This document shows, one piece after another, positions 34,837-43,741 of a stretch of DNA of 64,000 bases. The first letter of the stretch is position 1. Each line of letters begins with the position of its first letter. A program made the position numbers and the translations under genes. The stretch is from Brevibacillus brevis (GTDB lineage Bacteria; Bacillota; Bacilli; Brevibacillales; Brevibacillaceae). The notes beneath the pieces are model-generated. The model was not told the DNA's origin and did not search any database. It saw nothing but the letters and a program-made list of their open reading frames with translations. Where the stretch lies: positions 4,212,501 to 4,276,500 of the forward strand of contig NZ_CP041767.1 of assembly GCF_022026395.1 (NCBI RefSeq), in the 5' to 3' direction.

Positions 34837-34854
34837 TTGTTGTAAGTTCGACAA
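34837..34854 (-). promoter_or_regulatory. palindrome upstream of refZ, candidate operator
   Basis: TTGTTGTAAGTTCGACAA is an imperfect 18-bp palindrome (TTGT.G.A..T.C.ACAA) 48 bp upstream of the refZ start. TetR regulators often bind such a site near their own promoter. Confidence 0.35.
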
Positions 34855-34991
34855 TGTTTTCCATGATTCCTTCTCACAATGCTGATTCCACCGAAAAAAA
34901 CCGCTACCGCATAGATTTTCTTCCACATAAGAAGTACGTAAAAAGTATCGAGTACGTTACCTTATCTTTTTAATTTTCCCTGACAGAAAAA

Positions 34992-35025
34992 AGACGCTCC
35001 TGTCTGTTTTGCAAGAGGAACGTCT
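34992..35025 (-). terminator. terminator of the lipoprotein gene
   Basis: AGACGCTCCT / AGGAACGTCT hairpin followed by a minus-strand TTTTTTC tract. Confidence 0.65.
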
Positions 35026-35045
35026 CACTTGATTACTCTTACTTC

Positions 35046-35954
35046 CTATTTGCTTTTTTCCGTTGGAGCTATGATGGGGGCTACCGTTCCATATTGCTGC
35101 AAATATGTTTCTACTTGCGTATGCTCTTTTACACGCTGATCGTTCAAATCGTACGAAGATCGGATTGACATCGTCATGTTCGTGGGGAGCATCGTTTTTT
35201 TGTTGTAGTGAATCGTGTACTCTGCCTCCACCTCCATCTGGTTCACGAGCTCGTTTACGTCCACCTTCTTCTTGGACTGAATCGTGGGTCCGGAATGATG
35301 GGCAGGCGTTCCTCTCCAATTGCCTTCCGAGAGTGACATCGCTATCTTCAGCTTCGGTATGTAGGGTTTTTCTCGCCCTGCTATCGATTGGACTTTTGCT
35401 CCCGACTTTGTTTGTTCTTGCATTTGGGTAACAAGCCAGCTCTTTAGTTTGGCAGAATCCAATACCACTCCGATCGCCTCAAAATCGTCTTTTGGATTGT
35501 CATCAGGCAACATCCGGACGTTTCGTTTCATATCGTCTATTTGCTGAAACGAAGCAATGGGGTTCCAGTTGTTCATTTCTTGATGCAGGGCCGGACTATC
35601 TCCTGCAACATGGTTCCAGCCTTCGTTTTGTCCATCCTTGGTGTACAGCTTGTCCCCTTGGCTGAGCAAGGATAGGTTGTCCACTCTGTTTTCCTCTGGT
35701 ACGGAGAGCTTCACGTTCATGTAAACAGCCTCTCCGTCTTTTCTTCCCGAAAAGTTAACCATGTTCGCATTGGCACTGTTCGCCGTCAACAGCTTGGTTT
35801 GGCCGTAGAACGCATACGATTTTTGTGCATCGAACTTGTCACGCACCTGCTCAAACGTTGTATTCGCATCCTGCTTCACTCTCATTTGGTTACAGCCACC
35901 CACAGCAACTGTACACGCTAGAGCCATCACGCAAATGGGCCAATACTTCTGCAT
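35046..35954 (-). CDS. lipoprotein of unknown function
   Basis: A 302-aa protein with a lipoprotein signal peptide (lipobox VAVGGCNQ, Cys at residue 21). The mature part is beta-rich with repeated strands (LSVPEENRVDNLSLLSQGDK; VEAEYTIHYNKKTMLPTNMT), suggesting a LolA/LppX-like half-barrel, but this is only a shape-based guess. It is anchored on the outer face of the membrane. Ribosome site GAGGGAGGG. Monocistronic. Confidence 0.75.
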   Translation of the reverse strand: MQKYWPICVMALACTVAVGGCNQMRVKQDANTTFEQVRDKFDAQKSYAFYGQTKLLTANSANANMVNFSGRKDGEAVYMNVKLSVPEENRVDNLSLLSQGDKLYTKDGQNEGWNHVAGDSPALHQEMNNWNPIASFQQIDDMKRNVRMLPDDNPKDDFEAIGVVLDSAKLKSWLVTQMQEQTKSGAKVQSIAGREKPYIPKLKIAMSLSEGNWRGTPAHHSGPTIQSKKKVDVNELVNQMEVEAEYTIHYNKKTMLPTNMTMSIRSSYDLNDQRVKEHTQVETYLQQYGTVAPIIAPTEKSK

Positions 35955-36082
35955 CGATGCTACCCTCCCTCGGTTACCCTTAGGTCAGCCTCATGTGAGG
36001 TCCCAGGGTAATAGTCCCTTTTAGCGTTTCCGGGGAGGAATAGGCTTATTCTACTTGCAAGCCTCTCTTGCGCGATTAGGTT

Positions 36083-37081
36083 TTACAGGTGGTAATACAA
36101 GACTCGATCCTGCTCTCTCACTTCAATCTGATGGAGAATCATCAACAAATCGATGTGCCCCAATGTCTCGGATAGCGTTAATGGCAATTCTTTTTGGTAC
36201 AAGCCCGGAAATAAGAGAGCATTCAGTTCAAAAGCTGTCTTTTCTCCATCTGCAAGAAGCCTGCGGAGCATGTCTGTTCTCTCCCAGTTCTTTTGCAGAC
36301 GAGTGAGTATGAGCTCTCGATGATTGTAAACCGGTTCACCGTGTCCACTCAGGACTTGTTCGATCTCCATGTCCGCACACATTTGCAGCGCTGTGCGGTA
36401 TTGGATCAAAGTCAGTGGTCTTGTACTCGTACGATTCCGGGGTGGTTCAATAAACGCATTGGATGAAATGCGCTTAATGATATGGTCTCCACCAATCATG
36501 ACTTGATCCTTTGCCCGATACAACGACAGATGGCTTTGGCTGTGTCCCGGCGTATACAGTACTTGCCAGTCCTCCAGGTACGGCACCTTTTGCTCATGCT
36601 TCAGATGAAAGTCAATCTGGCTTGGCGCAGAAAACGTCTTCATCAGCTTGTGGAATTTCGAGATAATGACCATCATTTTTTCTGGCACACCGCTCTGGAT
36701 GTACAGCTCTTCGAAAAACTGATCATGAAAAGTCATAAACTGCTCATCCTGCTGTACATAAGGTGTTGCCTGCGGATGGGCAAATGTCTTCGCTCCCGAT
36801 CGCTCCCGTACTTTTTCTAACTGCCCGCAATGATCCACATGATGATGCGTCAGTATGACTTGATCGATCTCTTGCACGCTTACCCCAACCGATTCTAAGC
36901 CTTCTGTTAAGGCCACCCACGCAGCGTCGGTCAATGGGCCCACATCAACTAAGGTCAAGCGCTCCCCTTTTAGCAAGTAAACGTTTACTGCCCCCACATC
37001 AAAAGGAGTAGGTATTTCCAGACAATAAATATCAGGTGCTACTTGCATCGCGATCCTTTGCTTGCCATCATTTGTTGTCAT
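36083..37081 (-). CDS. metallo-beta-lactamase-fold hydrolase
   Basis: A 332-aa protein with the MBL signature HHHVDHCGQ near residue 80 (HxHxDH variant), a second His in YTPGHSQSH and later Asp/His ligands (GGDHII; LSGHGEPV). A C-terminal winged-helix-like extension (LLADGEKTAFELNALLFPGL) is typical of the LACTB2/RNase-like and glyoxalase-like groups. Cytoplasmic; substrate unknown. Confidence 0.84.
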   Translation of the reverse strand: MTTNDGKQRIAMQVAPDIYCLEIPTPFDVGAVNVYLLKGERLTLVDVGPLTDAAWVALTEGLESVGVSVQEIDQVILTHHHVDHCGQLEKVRERSGAKTFAHPQATPYVQQDEQFMTFHDQFFEELYIQSGVPEKMMVIISKFHKLMKTFSAPSQIDFHLKHEQKVPYLEDWQVLYTPGHSQSHLSLYRAKDQVMIGGDHIIKRISSNAFIEPPRNRTSTRPLTLIQYRTALQMCADMEIEQVLSGHGEPVYNHRELILTRLQKNWERTDMLRRLLADGEKTAFELNALLFPGLYQKELPLTLSETLGHIDLLMILHQIEVREQDRVLYYHL

Positions 37082-37129
37082 TTTTTATCTACCTCTCAAG
37101 TTTTTTGCCTTTTTTTCCGAAAAGAGAAA

Positions 37130-37149
37130 AGAGCCATTGTTTTGGCTCT
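37130..37149 (-). terminator. terminator of the GGDEF gene
   Basis: AGAGCC / GGCTCT stem overlapping the stop codon, then TTTCTCTTTTC on the minus strand. Confidence 0.6.
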
Positions 37150-39400
37150 AGGCGAGAACAACTTGATTTCTACCTGAATTTTTGGCTTCATACAAAGCTA
37201 TATCTGCTTGATGGAACAGCGCTTCTACACTCAGGTTTACATCCATCTCCCTGCTCCATTTCGCTAGTCCGCAGGAGATCGTGACCTGTGGAGACGTCTC
37301 CTGCTCGACGCATTCCCGTATGCGCTCTGCCACGGAATGCGCGGTGTTTTTGTCCACACGCGGCAAATAAACAGCGAGTTCCTCTCCGCCCCATCTTGCC
37401 GCGATATCACTGTCTCGAATGCTATGTCGAATCAGATTGGAGACCTGAATCAGTACCTCGTCCCCTACCTGATGACCAAACGTATCATTCACGTTCTTAA
37501 AATAATCAATATCGATCAAGATCAACGAGCCATTGTTGTCTTTTTGTAATGATCCTCTTACTCGTTCATTCAAATGTCTTCTCGTGTACAGACCTGTCAA
37601 ATTATCCGTAATGACCATTCGTTCCATTTCATTATGCAGGACCGCGTTGGTCATTGCCAAGCTCGCGTGCTGGCCAAAGATTTCGAGGAGTTTGTAGTCG
37701 TCAAAACTAAAAAAATGATAACGGGAATCTGCGACTAAAAGGACTCCACTAATCTCACCTTCAACAACGAGTGGAACCCCCATGAAGGAACAGCACGAAA
37801 AGAGCGAAAAAGGAAGCGGTCCTGCCCCTGGCTGAGCAAGCAACAATGCCTGCTTGTTTTGCAAGATTTGCTGAAATGGCTTTTCATTAGAATTGATAGC
37901 CTGGCCATTGAATGCTGGTATGGAGGAAGAGAGCACATCGAAGCAATCTTCTCCTGGCGTTTTTCGCAAAATAGCACAAAACTCCGCATCAAAAGTAGCC
38001 CGCATCATTGTCGTAACAAAATCGAGAATTTCCTTTAAATCAAGACTTCTGTTCAACTGGCGTGCCATCTCATTAATCAAACGCAATTCTCGAATTAAAT
38101 TGCGCGATTGCTGATAGAGCTGTGCGTTTTCAAACGCAGTGCCAGCAGTATCCGCCAAGATCGAGATGTAATCCTTTTCATGCTGATTCAAGGTGATTCG
38201 CTGATCGGATGTCACTTGCAAAACTCCGTAGATGCCTTGCTTGCCCAAGAGCGGCGCTGCGATCACCGTCACCTGTTGCTCCCCTTCTCCCACTTCTTCG
38301 GCAATGAGACGTCCTTCCAAATAGGCCTTGGTACTGGTTGACGGCTCTACTTCTTGAAAAGATAGCTGTTTGACCGGGGTGGTTGCATTGGGTTCAACCG
38401 TCAGGAAAAGCTCTGCTGACAAGTACGGATAAAGGCTGGGAATGCTCGTCACGATTTCATGCAAAACATCATTCACATCAATCGATGCCTGAATCTTAGA
38501 CATCAACTGATACAACAAGTCTTTTTTGCTCGCTTCACGACGCAGGTCGTCCGACATGATCGAACGCCAAAGCGCAACGCTTGCCTTCGCGCCTACTTCC
38601 TGCAAAAAAGCTACATCCCGTTCATCGTACACGCAATCTGTTTCTTCGGGTGGCAGATGCAAAAACAATGCGTAGAGCGGCGTTTGGTTCAAGGAGACAG
38701 GCACGACGACAAGCCTGTGGTCATCCAAAATGGATGGCATGATTGGCGCCGTACCGAATCTCGAAACCAGTTGGGCAATGTGGGTTTGTCCACCTTCGGC
38801 CACTTGCGTTGTTACGCTCTCCTGTGGAATCAATGTGGCATTGTCAGCGAGCTTAACGACCGAACAATAGCCTTTTTGGATAATGTCACTAATCTGACCC
38901 GTCAAGCTTTGCAGCAGCTCTTTGGCCGTATCATGCAGCGTCAAATCCATGACAATCTGGCTGGTCACGTGTTGAATATAAGCATCATATCCCATGCGAA
39001 TCAACGGCTCTAGCCCGCGCATGTAGGATGACAAATCGAAGTGGATCTGATCTGTGGGCGCTATTATGCCAATGACAGCTCGAACCCTTCCATCTTCTTC
39101 ACACAAAGGAAAGGCTCCACACACATTATTTGTTTCACTTCTCGTTTTGACTACGATCTCTTTGGAAGAAAGTGCCTCTACAACAAAATCAAAGACTTTA
39201 CCAATCGATACATCGTGTTGCAGGGTAAGCCCTTGAGAATTCCGAGATGGACCAACCTGCATTTCCATGAAGTTGATTACGCGGCCCCCGGAATCTGTCA
39301 AGAAAAGGATGCCTGGGCGCTTTTCCGGCCAAGATTGTAAGATAAAATGGGCCGTGTAGGAAAAGACCGTCTCTAACTTCCCCAACATTTTACTTGACAC
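37148..39400 (-). CDS. multi-GAF diguanylate cyclase
   Basis: A 750-aa soluble signalling protein. About 590 N-terminal residues hold three or four GAF-like sensor modules, separated by helical linkers (KDLLYQLMSKIQASIDVNDVL near 295; RELRLINEMARQLNRSLDLK near 440). The C-terminal GGDEF domain has an intact active site WGGEEL, the substrate block DIDYFKNVNDTFGHQVGDEV and an RxxD inhibitory site (RDSD) five residues before GGEEL. It should therefore make c-di-GMP and be product-inhibited. No membrane segment. GTG start after GAGGGAG. In B. subtilis this position holds the small GAF protein YtsP. Confidence 0.88.
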   Translation of the reverse strand: MSSKMLGKLETVFSYTAHFILQSWPEKRPGILFLTDSGGRVINFMEMQVGPSRNSQGLTLQHDVSIGKVFDFVVEALSSKEIVVKTRSETNNVCGAFPLCEEDGRVRAVIGIIAPTDQIHFDLSSYMRGLEPLIRMGYDAYIQHVTSQIVMDLTLHDTAKELLQSLTGQISDIIQKGYCSVVKLADNATLIPQESVTTQVAEGGQTHIAQLVSRFGTAPIMPSILDDHRLVVVPVSLNQTPLYALFLHLPPEETDCVYDERDVAFLQEVGAKASVALWRSIMSDDLRREASKKDLLYQLMSKIQASIDVNDVLHEIVTSIPSLYPYLSAELFLTVEPNATTPVKQLSFQEVEPSTSTKAYLEGRLIAEEVGEGEQQVTVIAAPLLGKQGIYGVLQVTSDQRITLNQHEKDYISILADTAGTAFENAQLYQQSRNLIRELRLINEMARQLNRSLDLKEILDFVTTMMRATFDAEFCAILRKTPGEDCFDVLSSSIPAFNGQAINSNEKPFQQILQNKQALLLAQPGAGPLPFSLFSCCSFMGVPLVVEGEISGVLLVADSRYHFFSFDDYKLLEIFGQHASLAMTNAVLHNEMERMVITDNLTGLYTRRHLNERVRGSLQKDNNGSLILIDIDYFKNVNDTFGHQVGDEVLIQVSNLIRHSIRDSDIAARWGGEELAVYLPRVDKNTAHSVAERIRECVEQETSPQVTISCGLAKWSREMDVNLSVEALFHQADIALYEAKNSGRNQVVLA

Positions 39401-39426
39401 GAGAAACTCCCTCTCTCAGCATTTTC

Positions 39427-40008
39427 TCAAGCTTTCAAATGGTCTGTATCATTAACGGATAGAACTTCCCACCTGCGATCTACATACCGAAATATCGTAA
39501 TACCGGTATTATCGATACGTGTAATCCCCGTTCCTTGTTCTCCTACCGTCACATAATGCAAGAAGCTATTAATGAGACCGCCATGCGAGACAACGACAAT
39601 CGCCTCACCTGGATGACTTCCTGCTATTTCTGTCATGGCAGCTACCGCTCGACGCTGCATGTCTTCGAATGTCTCGATTCCACAGGAGGCCTCATCCTGA
39701 TTCTCAAATCGCTCACGTATTTCTTCATAGGTGAGCCCCTCCCACTCCCCATAGCAGCGCTCTCGCAAGGTTGGCCGCGTTGAAACAGAGGATTGGAAGT
39801 TATCAGCAATCTTGGCAGCCGTATCGCGCGCACGACTAAGATCACTCGAATAAAAAGCGTGAATCGTCTCGCCTTGGAACCTGTCTGCTACTTGCTCGGC
39901 CTGGCGTACCCCGAGCTCGTTCAATGCGATGTCACTGTGGCCTTGTATACGGCGAACCTGATTCCACTCCGTCTCTCCATGACGAATGAGATACATGATG
40001 GTTTCCAA
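39427..40008 (-). CDS. histidine phosphatase / phosphoglycerate-mutase-like
   Basis: A 193-aa member of the histidine phosphatase superfamily. The phospho-His motif is LIRHGETEWN at residues 6-15, with RIQGHSD following, the acid region RERCYGEWEGLTYEE, and the second His in VVSHGGLINS. These enzymes dephosphorylate small metabolites; the substrate is open. The likely start is TTG 40008, ten bases after AAGGAG; an ATG four codons later is possible. Confidence 0.84.
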   Translation of the reverse strand: METIMYLIRHGETEWNQVRRIQGHSDIALNELGVRQAEQVADRFQGETIHAFYSSDLSRARDTAAKIADNFQSSVSTRPTLRERCYGEWEGLTYEEIRERFENQDEASCGIETFEDMQRRAVAAMTEIAGSHPGEAIVVVSHGGLINSFLHYVTVGEQGTGITRIDNTGITIFRYVDRRWEVLSVNDTDHLKA

Positions 40009-40170
40009 AACGATTTATCTCCTTACCGTTCTGTATTCTTATGGATAGTATTTCTTATTATATAAGATGCATGTTCACAATTCTAGATTGATAAAAAAAC
40101 ATTTGGTACAAAATTCCTATATTTCATTCCTTTCTGCAAATACCGGGAGCTTTTTTTCATGGATTTGAAC

Positions 40171-40197
40171 TGAAACGAACTTTTACTTCCCCTCGTC
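40171..40197 (+). promoter_or_regulatory. ECF-sigma-type promoter upstream of the YcdB-SLH gene
   Basis: TGAAAC (40171-40176), 17-nt spacer, CGTC (40194-40197). This matches the TGAAAC-N16/17-CGT(A/C) pattern of sigma-W/X/M promoters that answer cell-envelope stress in Bacillus. The start codon is 42 bp downstream. Confidence 0.55.
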
Positions 40198-40238
40198 AGA
40201 GGTGATAAGAAGAATATGACATCGTTGGAGGGGTTCCT

Positions 40239-42524
40239 ATGAAACCGTGGATCATTCGGTCTAGCTCATTTGTTCTATCTGCCAGTCTGTTGCTGCCTGT
40301 CGCACAAGCGCATGCACAATCACCTCATGTGAGTACCAATAATATGGCGACTACTGTGTCACAAGCAGACTCCGTGGCACAAGCCAAAGCAAAGCTCTCC
40401 AAGGAAGCTGCCTTGGCACTCGCTACAAAAATAGTGCCTACCGCCGGGATGACAGTGCAAGATGTATCATTTCGTTCAGCGGATAGCTGGCGCCCATTTC
40501 CTGAATGGTCGTTTAGTTGGGTGAAGAAAAATCCGGAAAACGGCAAAGTCCTTCTATCATATAGCGTCAGTATCCACGCCAATACAGGCGAGCTGACTTC
40601 CTATTCGCGTCATGAGCAGGGAGCATCCTCGCTTCCCTATGCTAAGCGAATTTCCTACACGGAGGCGCAAGAGCAGGCGAAGCGTTTTTTGGAGAAAAAC
40701 AATGCAGGAAAAGCAGCGGAAACAAGATTATATACTCGCGACATGCCAGAGCCAAAAACTCCGCTGAACGCAGAAGTCTTCTATAATTTCCGTTTTGTTC
40801 GTGACGTGGATGGCATTCTCTTTCCCGACAACGGCGCAGAAATCACCGTAGATGCTTCCGGTACTGTGACCAACTATTCTCTGTCCTGGAACGACGTGAC
40901 TTTCGAGGATACGGATACGAAAATCTCAGAGGACGAAGCCGAGAAACTGTTTAAAGAACAAGCGAATCCAAAACCAGTTTACCTGCTGCCGTGGGAGCGA
41001 ATGGAGACGCAAAACAACAAGCCATCCCTAGGTTATATGAATCCCTTCACCTTTTATATTGATGCGGAGACTGGCAAAGCAATGACACAATCGTTGACCT
41101 CGTATCAAGCACCGAAAGATCCTGAGCCTGTAAGCAGCAAAGTCCTTCCTGCACGCCGCAGCGGACAACCGCTCTCCCAAGAGGAAGCTGTACAATGGGC
41201 ATTGAAAACATTGAATTTGTCCAACTACGAGCTTCGTTCTGCCAATTACAATGAAAAAGACTTCCGTGGCAATCGCCCTGTCTGGGATCTCGAATTCGGC
41301 GAAAAAGGCAATAGCGAAGACGGATTTGCGTATGTCTCCGTGGATGCTGTAACCGGCGACATCTACCGATTGAACAAGGACTTCCGCGGCCATAAAGAAA
41401 AAACAACCGCTACTAAAAAACCAGATATGGAAAAATTCAAAGCAAAAGCGATGGAAGCGATTCGCGAACTGGCTCCAACCATGGCCCACCAGCTTTACTG
41501 GACAGAACGTATTGAGGAAGAAAATCAACCCGTTGTTGATTCCGAGCGGACGCAGATCCGATTTGAGCGTTTTATCAATGGAATTGCTGCAGCTAGCGGC
41601 TCTGCCCATTTCACGTTTGATATAGAAACAGGCGATCTGCTGAATTACAGCGCTGATTTGGGCAACGAAACATACCCGACACAAGTTCCCAAGCACCTGC
41701 CTGCTGCCGAAGCGAGCGAGAAGTGGTGGACCGAGACAAAAGCAGAGGAAGTATACGCCCTCGTCCCTCTTACTCCTGAGGATGCCAAACGCGCAAAAGA
41801 GCAGCCTTCCTACACACCGAAGCGAACCGCCAAGATCGTTTATCGGGCGACCATTACGCCATTTGAGCAGCCGTATTACCTTGACGCTGTAACAGGCGAG
41901 TGGAGCTCCACCTCTACTGGCAAAACGATTGCACTGCATCGTCCGGCTCCTGCCGATTTGGAAGGACATCCAGCAGAGAAGGAACTTTTGCTGATGTATG
42001 AATACGACGCACTTACACTTGAAAACGGTAATATTATGCCGCAAAAACCGATCACACGTGGCGAAATGATTGAGATGCTCATGATCAGTCTCAATCAAGG
42101 CAGAAACTATCCACAGTACTCTCTGGAACGCAAGGCCACCTATAGCGATGTGGCAAATGGCTCCCGCTTCTTCTCAGCCGTGGAAGGTGCTGTTGATCGC
42201 GGACTTCTCGATAAAAATGCTTCCAAGCTGAACCCAAATGAGACGATTACACGTGAAGAGCTCGCGGATATGATTGTTCGTGCACTCGGTTACAAAAAAC
42301 TGACGGACTTCCCTGGCATGTTTCAATCCGGGCTCTCAGACATTGCCAATTCGAAGTACCGCGGTTCGATCATTATCGCGACTACACTCGGTATTGTGCC
42401 GACCGATAAGCAGAAGTTCCAGCCGCAGAGCCTCGTCCCTCGTGCCGATGCAGCCATTACCTTTACCCGTTTCCTCGAAAAACGGGATAATCCAGACGGT
42501 CCGGTTACTTTGTTGCGAAAATAA
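40239..42524 (+). CDS. secreted YcdB/YcdC-repeat protein with C-terminal SLH domains
   Basis: A 761-aa exported protein. Residues 1-26 are a signal peptide ending AHAQS. The next ~560 residues are YcdB/YcdC (PepSY-like) repeats, seen as recurring blocks such as FSWVKKNPENGKVLLSYSVS and AYVSVDAVTGDIYRLNKDF. The last ~170 residues hold SLH motifs (ITRGEMIEMLMISL, FSAVEGAVDRGLL, ITREELADMIVRALGY, VPRADAAITFTRFLE) that anchor proteins to pyruvylated wall polymers. It should be a cell-surface protein; what it does is unknown. An ECF-type promoter precedes it. Confidence 0.86.
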   Translation: MKPWIIRSSSFVLSASLLLPVAQAHAQSPHVSTNNMATTVSQADSVAQAKAKLSKEAALALATKIVPTAGMTVQDVSFRSADSWRPFPEWSFSWVKKNPENGKVLLSYSVSIHANTGELTSYSRHEQGASSLPYAKRISYTEAQEQAKRFLEKNNAGKAAETRLYTRDMPEPKTPLNAEVFYNFRFVRDVDGILFPDNGAEITVDASGTVTNYSLSWNDVTFEDTDTKISEDEAEKLFKEQANPKPVYLLPWERMETQNNKPSLGYMNPFTFYIDAETGKAMTQSLTSYQAPKDPEPVSSKVLPARRSGQPLSQEEAVQWALKTLNLSNYELRSANYNEKDFRGNRPVWDLEFGEKGNSEDGFAYVSVDAVTGDIYRLNKDFRGHKEKTTATKKPDMEKFKAKAMEAIRELAPTMAHQLYWTERIEEENQPVVDSERTQIRFERFINGIAAASGSAHFTFDIETGDLLNYSADLGNETYPTQVPKHLPAAEASEKWWTETKAEEVYALVPLTPEDAKRAKEQPSYTPKRTAKIVYRATITPFEQPYYLDAVTGEWSSTSTGKTIALHRPAPADLEGHPAEKELLLMYEYDALTLENGNIMPQKPITRGEMIEMLMISLNQGRNYPQYSLERKATYSDVANGSRFFSAVEGAVDRGLLDKNASKLNPNETITREELADMIVRALGYKKLTDFPGMFQSGLSDIANSKYRGSIIIATTLGIVPTDKQKFQPQSLVPRADAAITFTRFLEKRDNPDGPVTLLRK

Positions 42525-42532
42525 AACCCAAA

Positions 42533-42578
42533 AAGCGCCATCCATCCCACTTCTTGCGGCGGATGGTGCGCTTCTTTC
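42533..42578 (+). terminator. terminator of the YcdB-SLH gene
   Basis: AAGCGCCATCC / GGATGGTGCGCTT hairpin followed by CTTTCCCC; the T-run is weak. Confidence 0.6.
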
Positions 42579-42581
42579 CCC

Positions 42582-42611
42582 TTGACTTTACTATGACGCG
42601 CCTAGTATTAT
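42582..42611 (+). promoter_or_regulatory. promoter of rpsD
   Basis: TTGACT (42582-42587), 18-nt spacer, TATTAT (42606-42611). It leaves a ~200-nt leader before rpsD. Confidence 0.6.
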
Positions 42612-42619
42612 TGAATGTA

Positions 42620-42800
42620 TGTGTACAGGGTAGCATTGATTGTAGGTAAAAACGGAAGGATGTACCCTCTTAGTTCCCTCCCTTTACAGACTGCGGCTGA
42701 TCATCTGTGAGGAGCACGATGCGGAAACGCTACCGTCCGAAGTTCGTGTAGATAAAGTAGGAACTAACCTGCCGGAAGTAAACACCTGCGAATCCATATT
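42620..42800 (+). promoter_or_regulatory. probable S4 autoregulatory leader of rpsD mRNA
   Basis: A ~190-nt untranslated leader between the promoter and the rpsD ribosome site, with no ORF. In Bacillus the monocistronic rpsD mRNA carries a structured leader that binds S4 and represses its own translation; position and length fit. Several short complementary segments are present, but I could not fold it, so the structure is inferred. Confidence 0.5.
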
Positions 42801-42816
42801 AAAGGAGAATGAAAAC

Positions 42817-43416
42817 ATGTCACGTTACACAGGACCTCGTCACAAACTGGCTCGTCGTCTGGGTATTTCCCTCGATGGTACAGGAAAAGACATCAAACGC
42901 AACTTCCCTCCAGGTCAACACGGTCACAACAACCGTCGTAAACTGAGCGAGTACGGAATCCAGTTGCAAGAAAAGCAAAAACTGCGCCACATGTTTGGCC
43001 TTAACGAAAAACAATTCCGCCGCACTTTCGACAATGCTAGCAAAATGGCTGGCGTAGTGGGCGAAAACTTCATGAAATTGCTGGAATCCCGCCTGGACAA
43101 CCTGGTATACCGCATGGGCTTTGCTCCAACTCGCCCAGCTGCTCGTCAGTTGGTAAACCATGGTCACTTCCTGGTAAACGGCAAAAAAGTAAACATCCCA
43201 TCCTACCGCGTACAACCGGGTGATGTAATCTCCATTCGTGAAAAGTCCCGTGGTCTGCAACTGATCAAGGACGCTCTGGAAAGCCGCACTTTCCTGCCGA
43301 ACTACGTTACATTCAACGATGCTGCTGCTGAAGGTACCTTCACTCGTCTGCCAGACCGTGAAGAAATGCCAGCTGAAATCAACGAAGTTCTGATCGTTGA
43401 GTTCTACAGCCGTTAA
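42817..43416 (+). CDS. rpsD: 30S ribosomal protein S4
   Basis: A 199-aa S4, which binds 16S rRNA early in 30S assembly. It begins [20 protein letters not shown], a typical Bacillus start. The S4 RNA-binding domain is visible as [20 protein letters not shown] near residue 92 and [17 protein letters not shown] after it. Codon use is strongly biased (many CGT, AAA, GGT), as expected for a highly expressed gene. Monocistronic, as in B. subtilis. Confidence 0.98.
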   Translation: MSRYTGPRHKLARRLGISLDGTGKDIKRNFPPGQHGHNNRRKLSEYGIQLQEKQKLRHMFGLNEKQFRRTFDNASKMAGVVGENFMKLLESRLDNLVYRMGFAPTRPAARQLVNHGHFLVNGKKVNIPSYRVQPGDVISIREKSRGLQLIKDALESRTFLPNYVTFNDAAAEGTFTRLPDREEMPAEINEVLIVEFYSR

Positions 43417-43431
43417 TCGTCTGAGGATAAA

Positions 43432-43471
43432 AAGAAAAAGAGTAGTGCCGCTTGTCGGCCTGCTCTTTTTT
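43432..43471. terminator. terminator of rpsD
   Basis: AAAAAGAG...GCCG / CGGC...CTCTTTTT hairpin with a long T-run; it could also end transcription from the minus strand. Confidence 0.85.
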
Positions 43472-43551
43472 TATGTATTTGCTTTACGCCACGCTTTCTC
43501 CAGCTCCAACACCTCTCGGATGAATTCATCTTTCTGATTGCTGTGTTCAAT
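43471..43551 (-). CDS. possible 26-aa micro-protein with ATT start
   Basis: A perfect AGGAGG lies five bases upstream of an ATT codon that opens a short frame reading (I/M)EHSNQKDEFIREVLELEKA..., 26 codons, ending at TAA right before the rpsD terminator. The peptide looks protein-like (charged amphipathic helix). The alternative TTG start one base later gives a frame that reads through the terminator and looks random. ATT starts are rare (infC is the known case), so this remains tentative. Confidence 0.35.
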   Translation of the reverse strand: MEHSNQKDEFIREVLELEKAWRKANT

Positions 43552-43704
43552 TGTCTCCTCCTATGAAATCTATTTTCTCATCCCACTCTATAAGCTTAAT
43601 AATGTCTGTAAAACGCAATCAATCACATGCCGTTGACAACTTCCAACGTTTTTTGACACATTTTGCTATCTCCTGCGCATTTTCTATCCTCTAGGTTCCT
43701 CGTA

Positions 43705-43713
43705 TGGTATAAT
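43705..43713 (+). promoter_or_regulatory. extended -10 promoter of the PBP gene
   Basis: TGGTATAAT: a consensus -10 box (43708-43713) with the upstream TG. No clear -35. It lies 28 bp before the ATG. Confidence 0.5.
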
Positions 43714-43741
43714 CAGGGGGTATGCTAGGGGGTCGTAGATT

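Noticed and set aside
41028..42098. 356-codon open frame antisense to the YcdB-SLH gene
   Set aside because: It lies wholly within a clear coding gene, has no ribosome site and a random-looking Cys/Phe/Arg-rich sequence.
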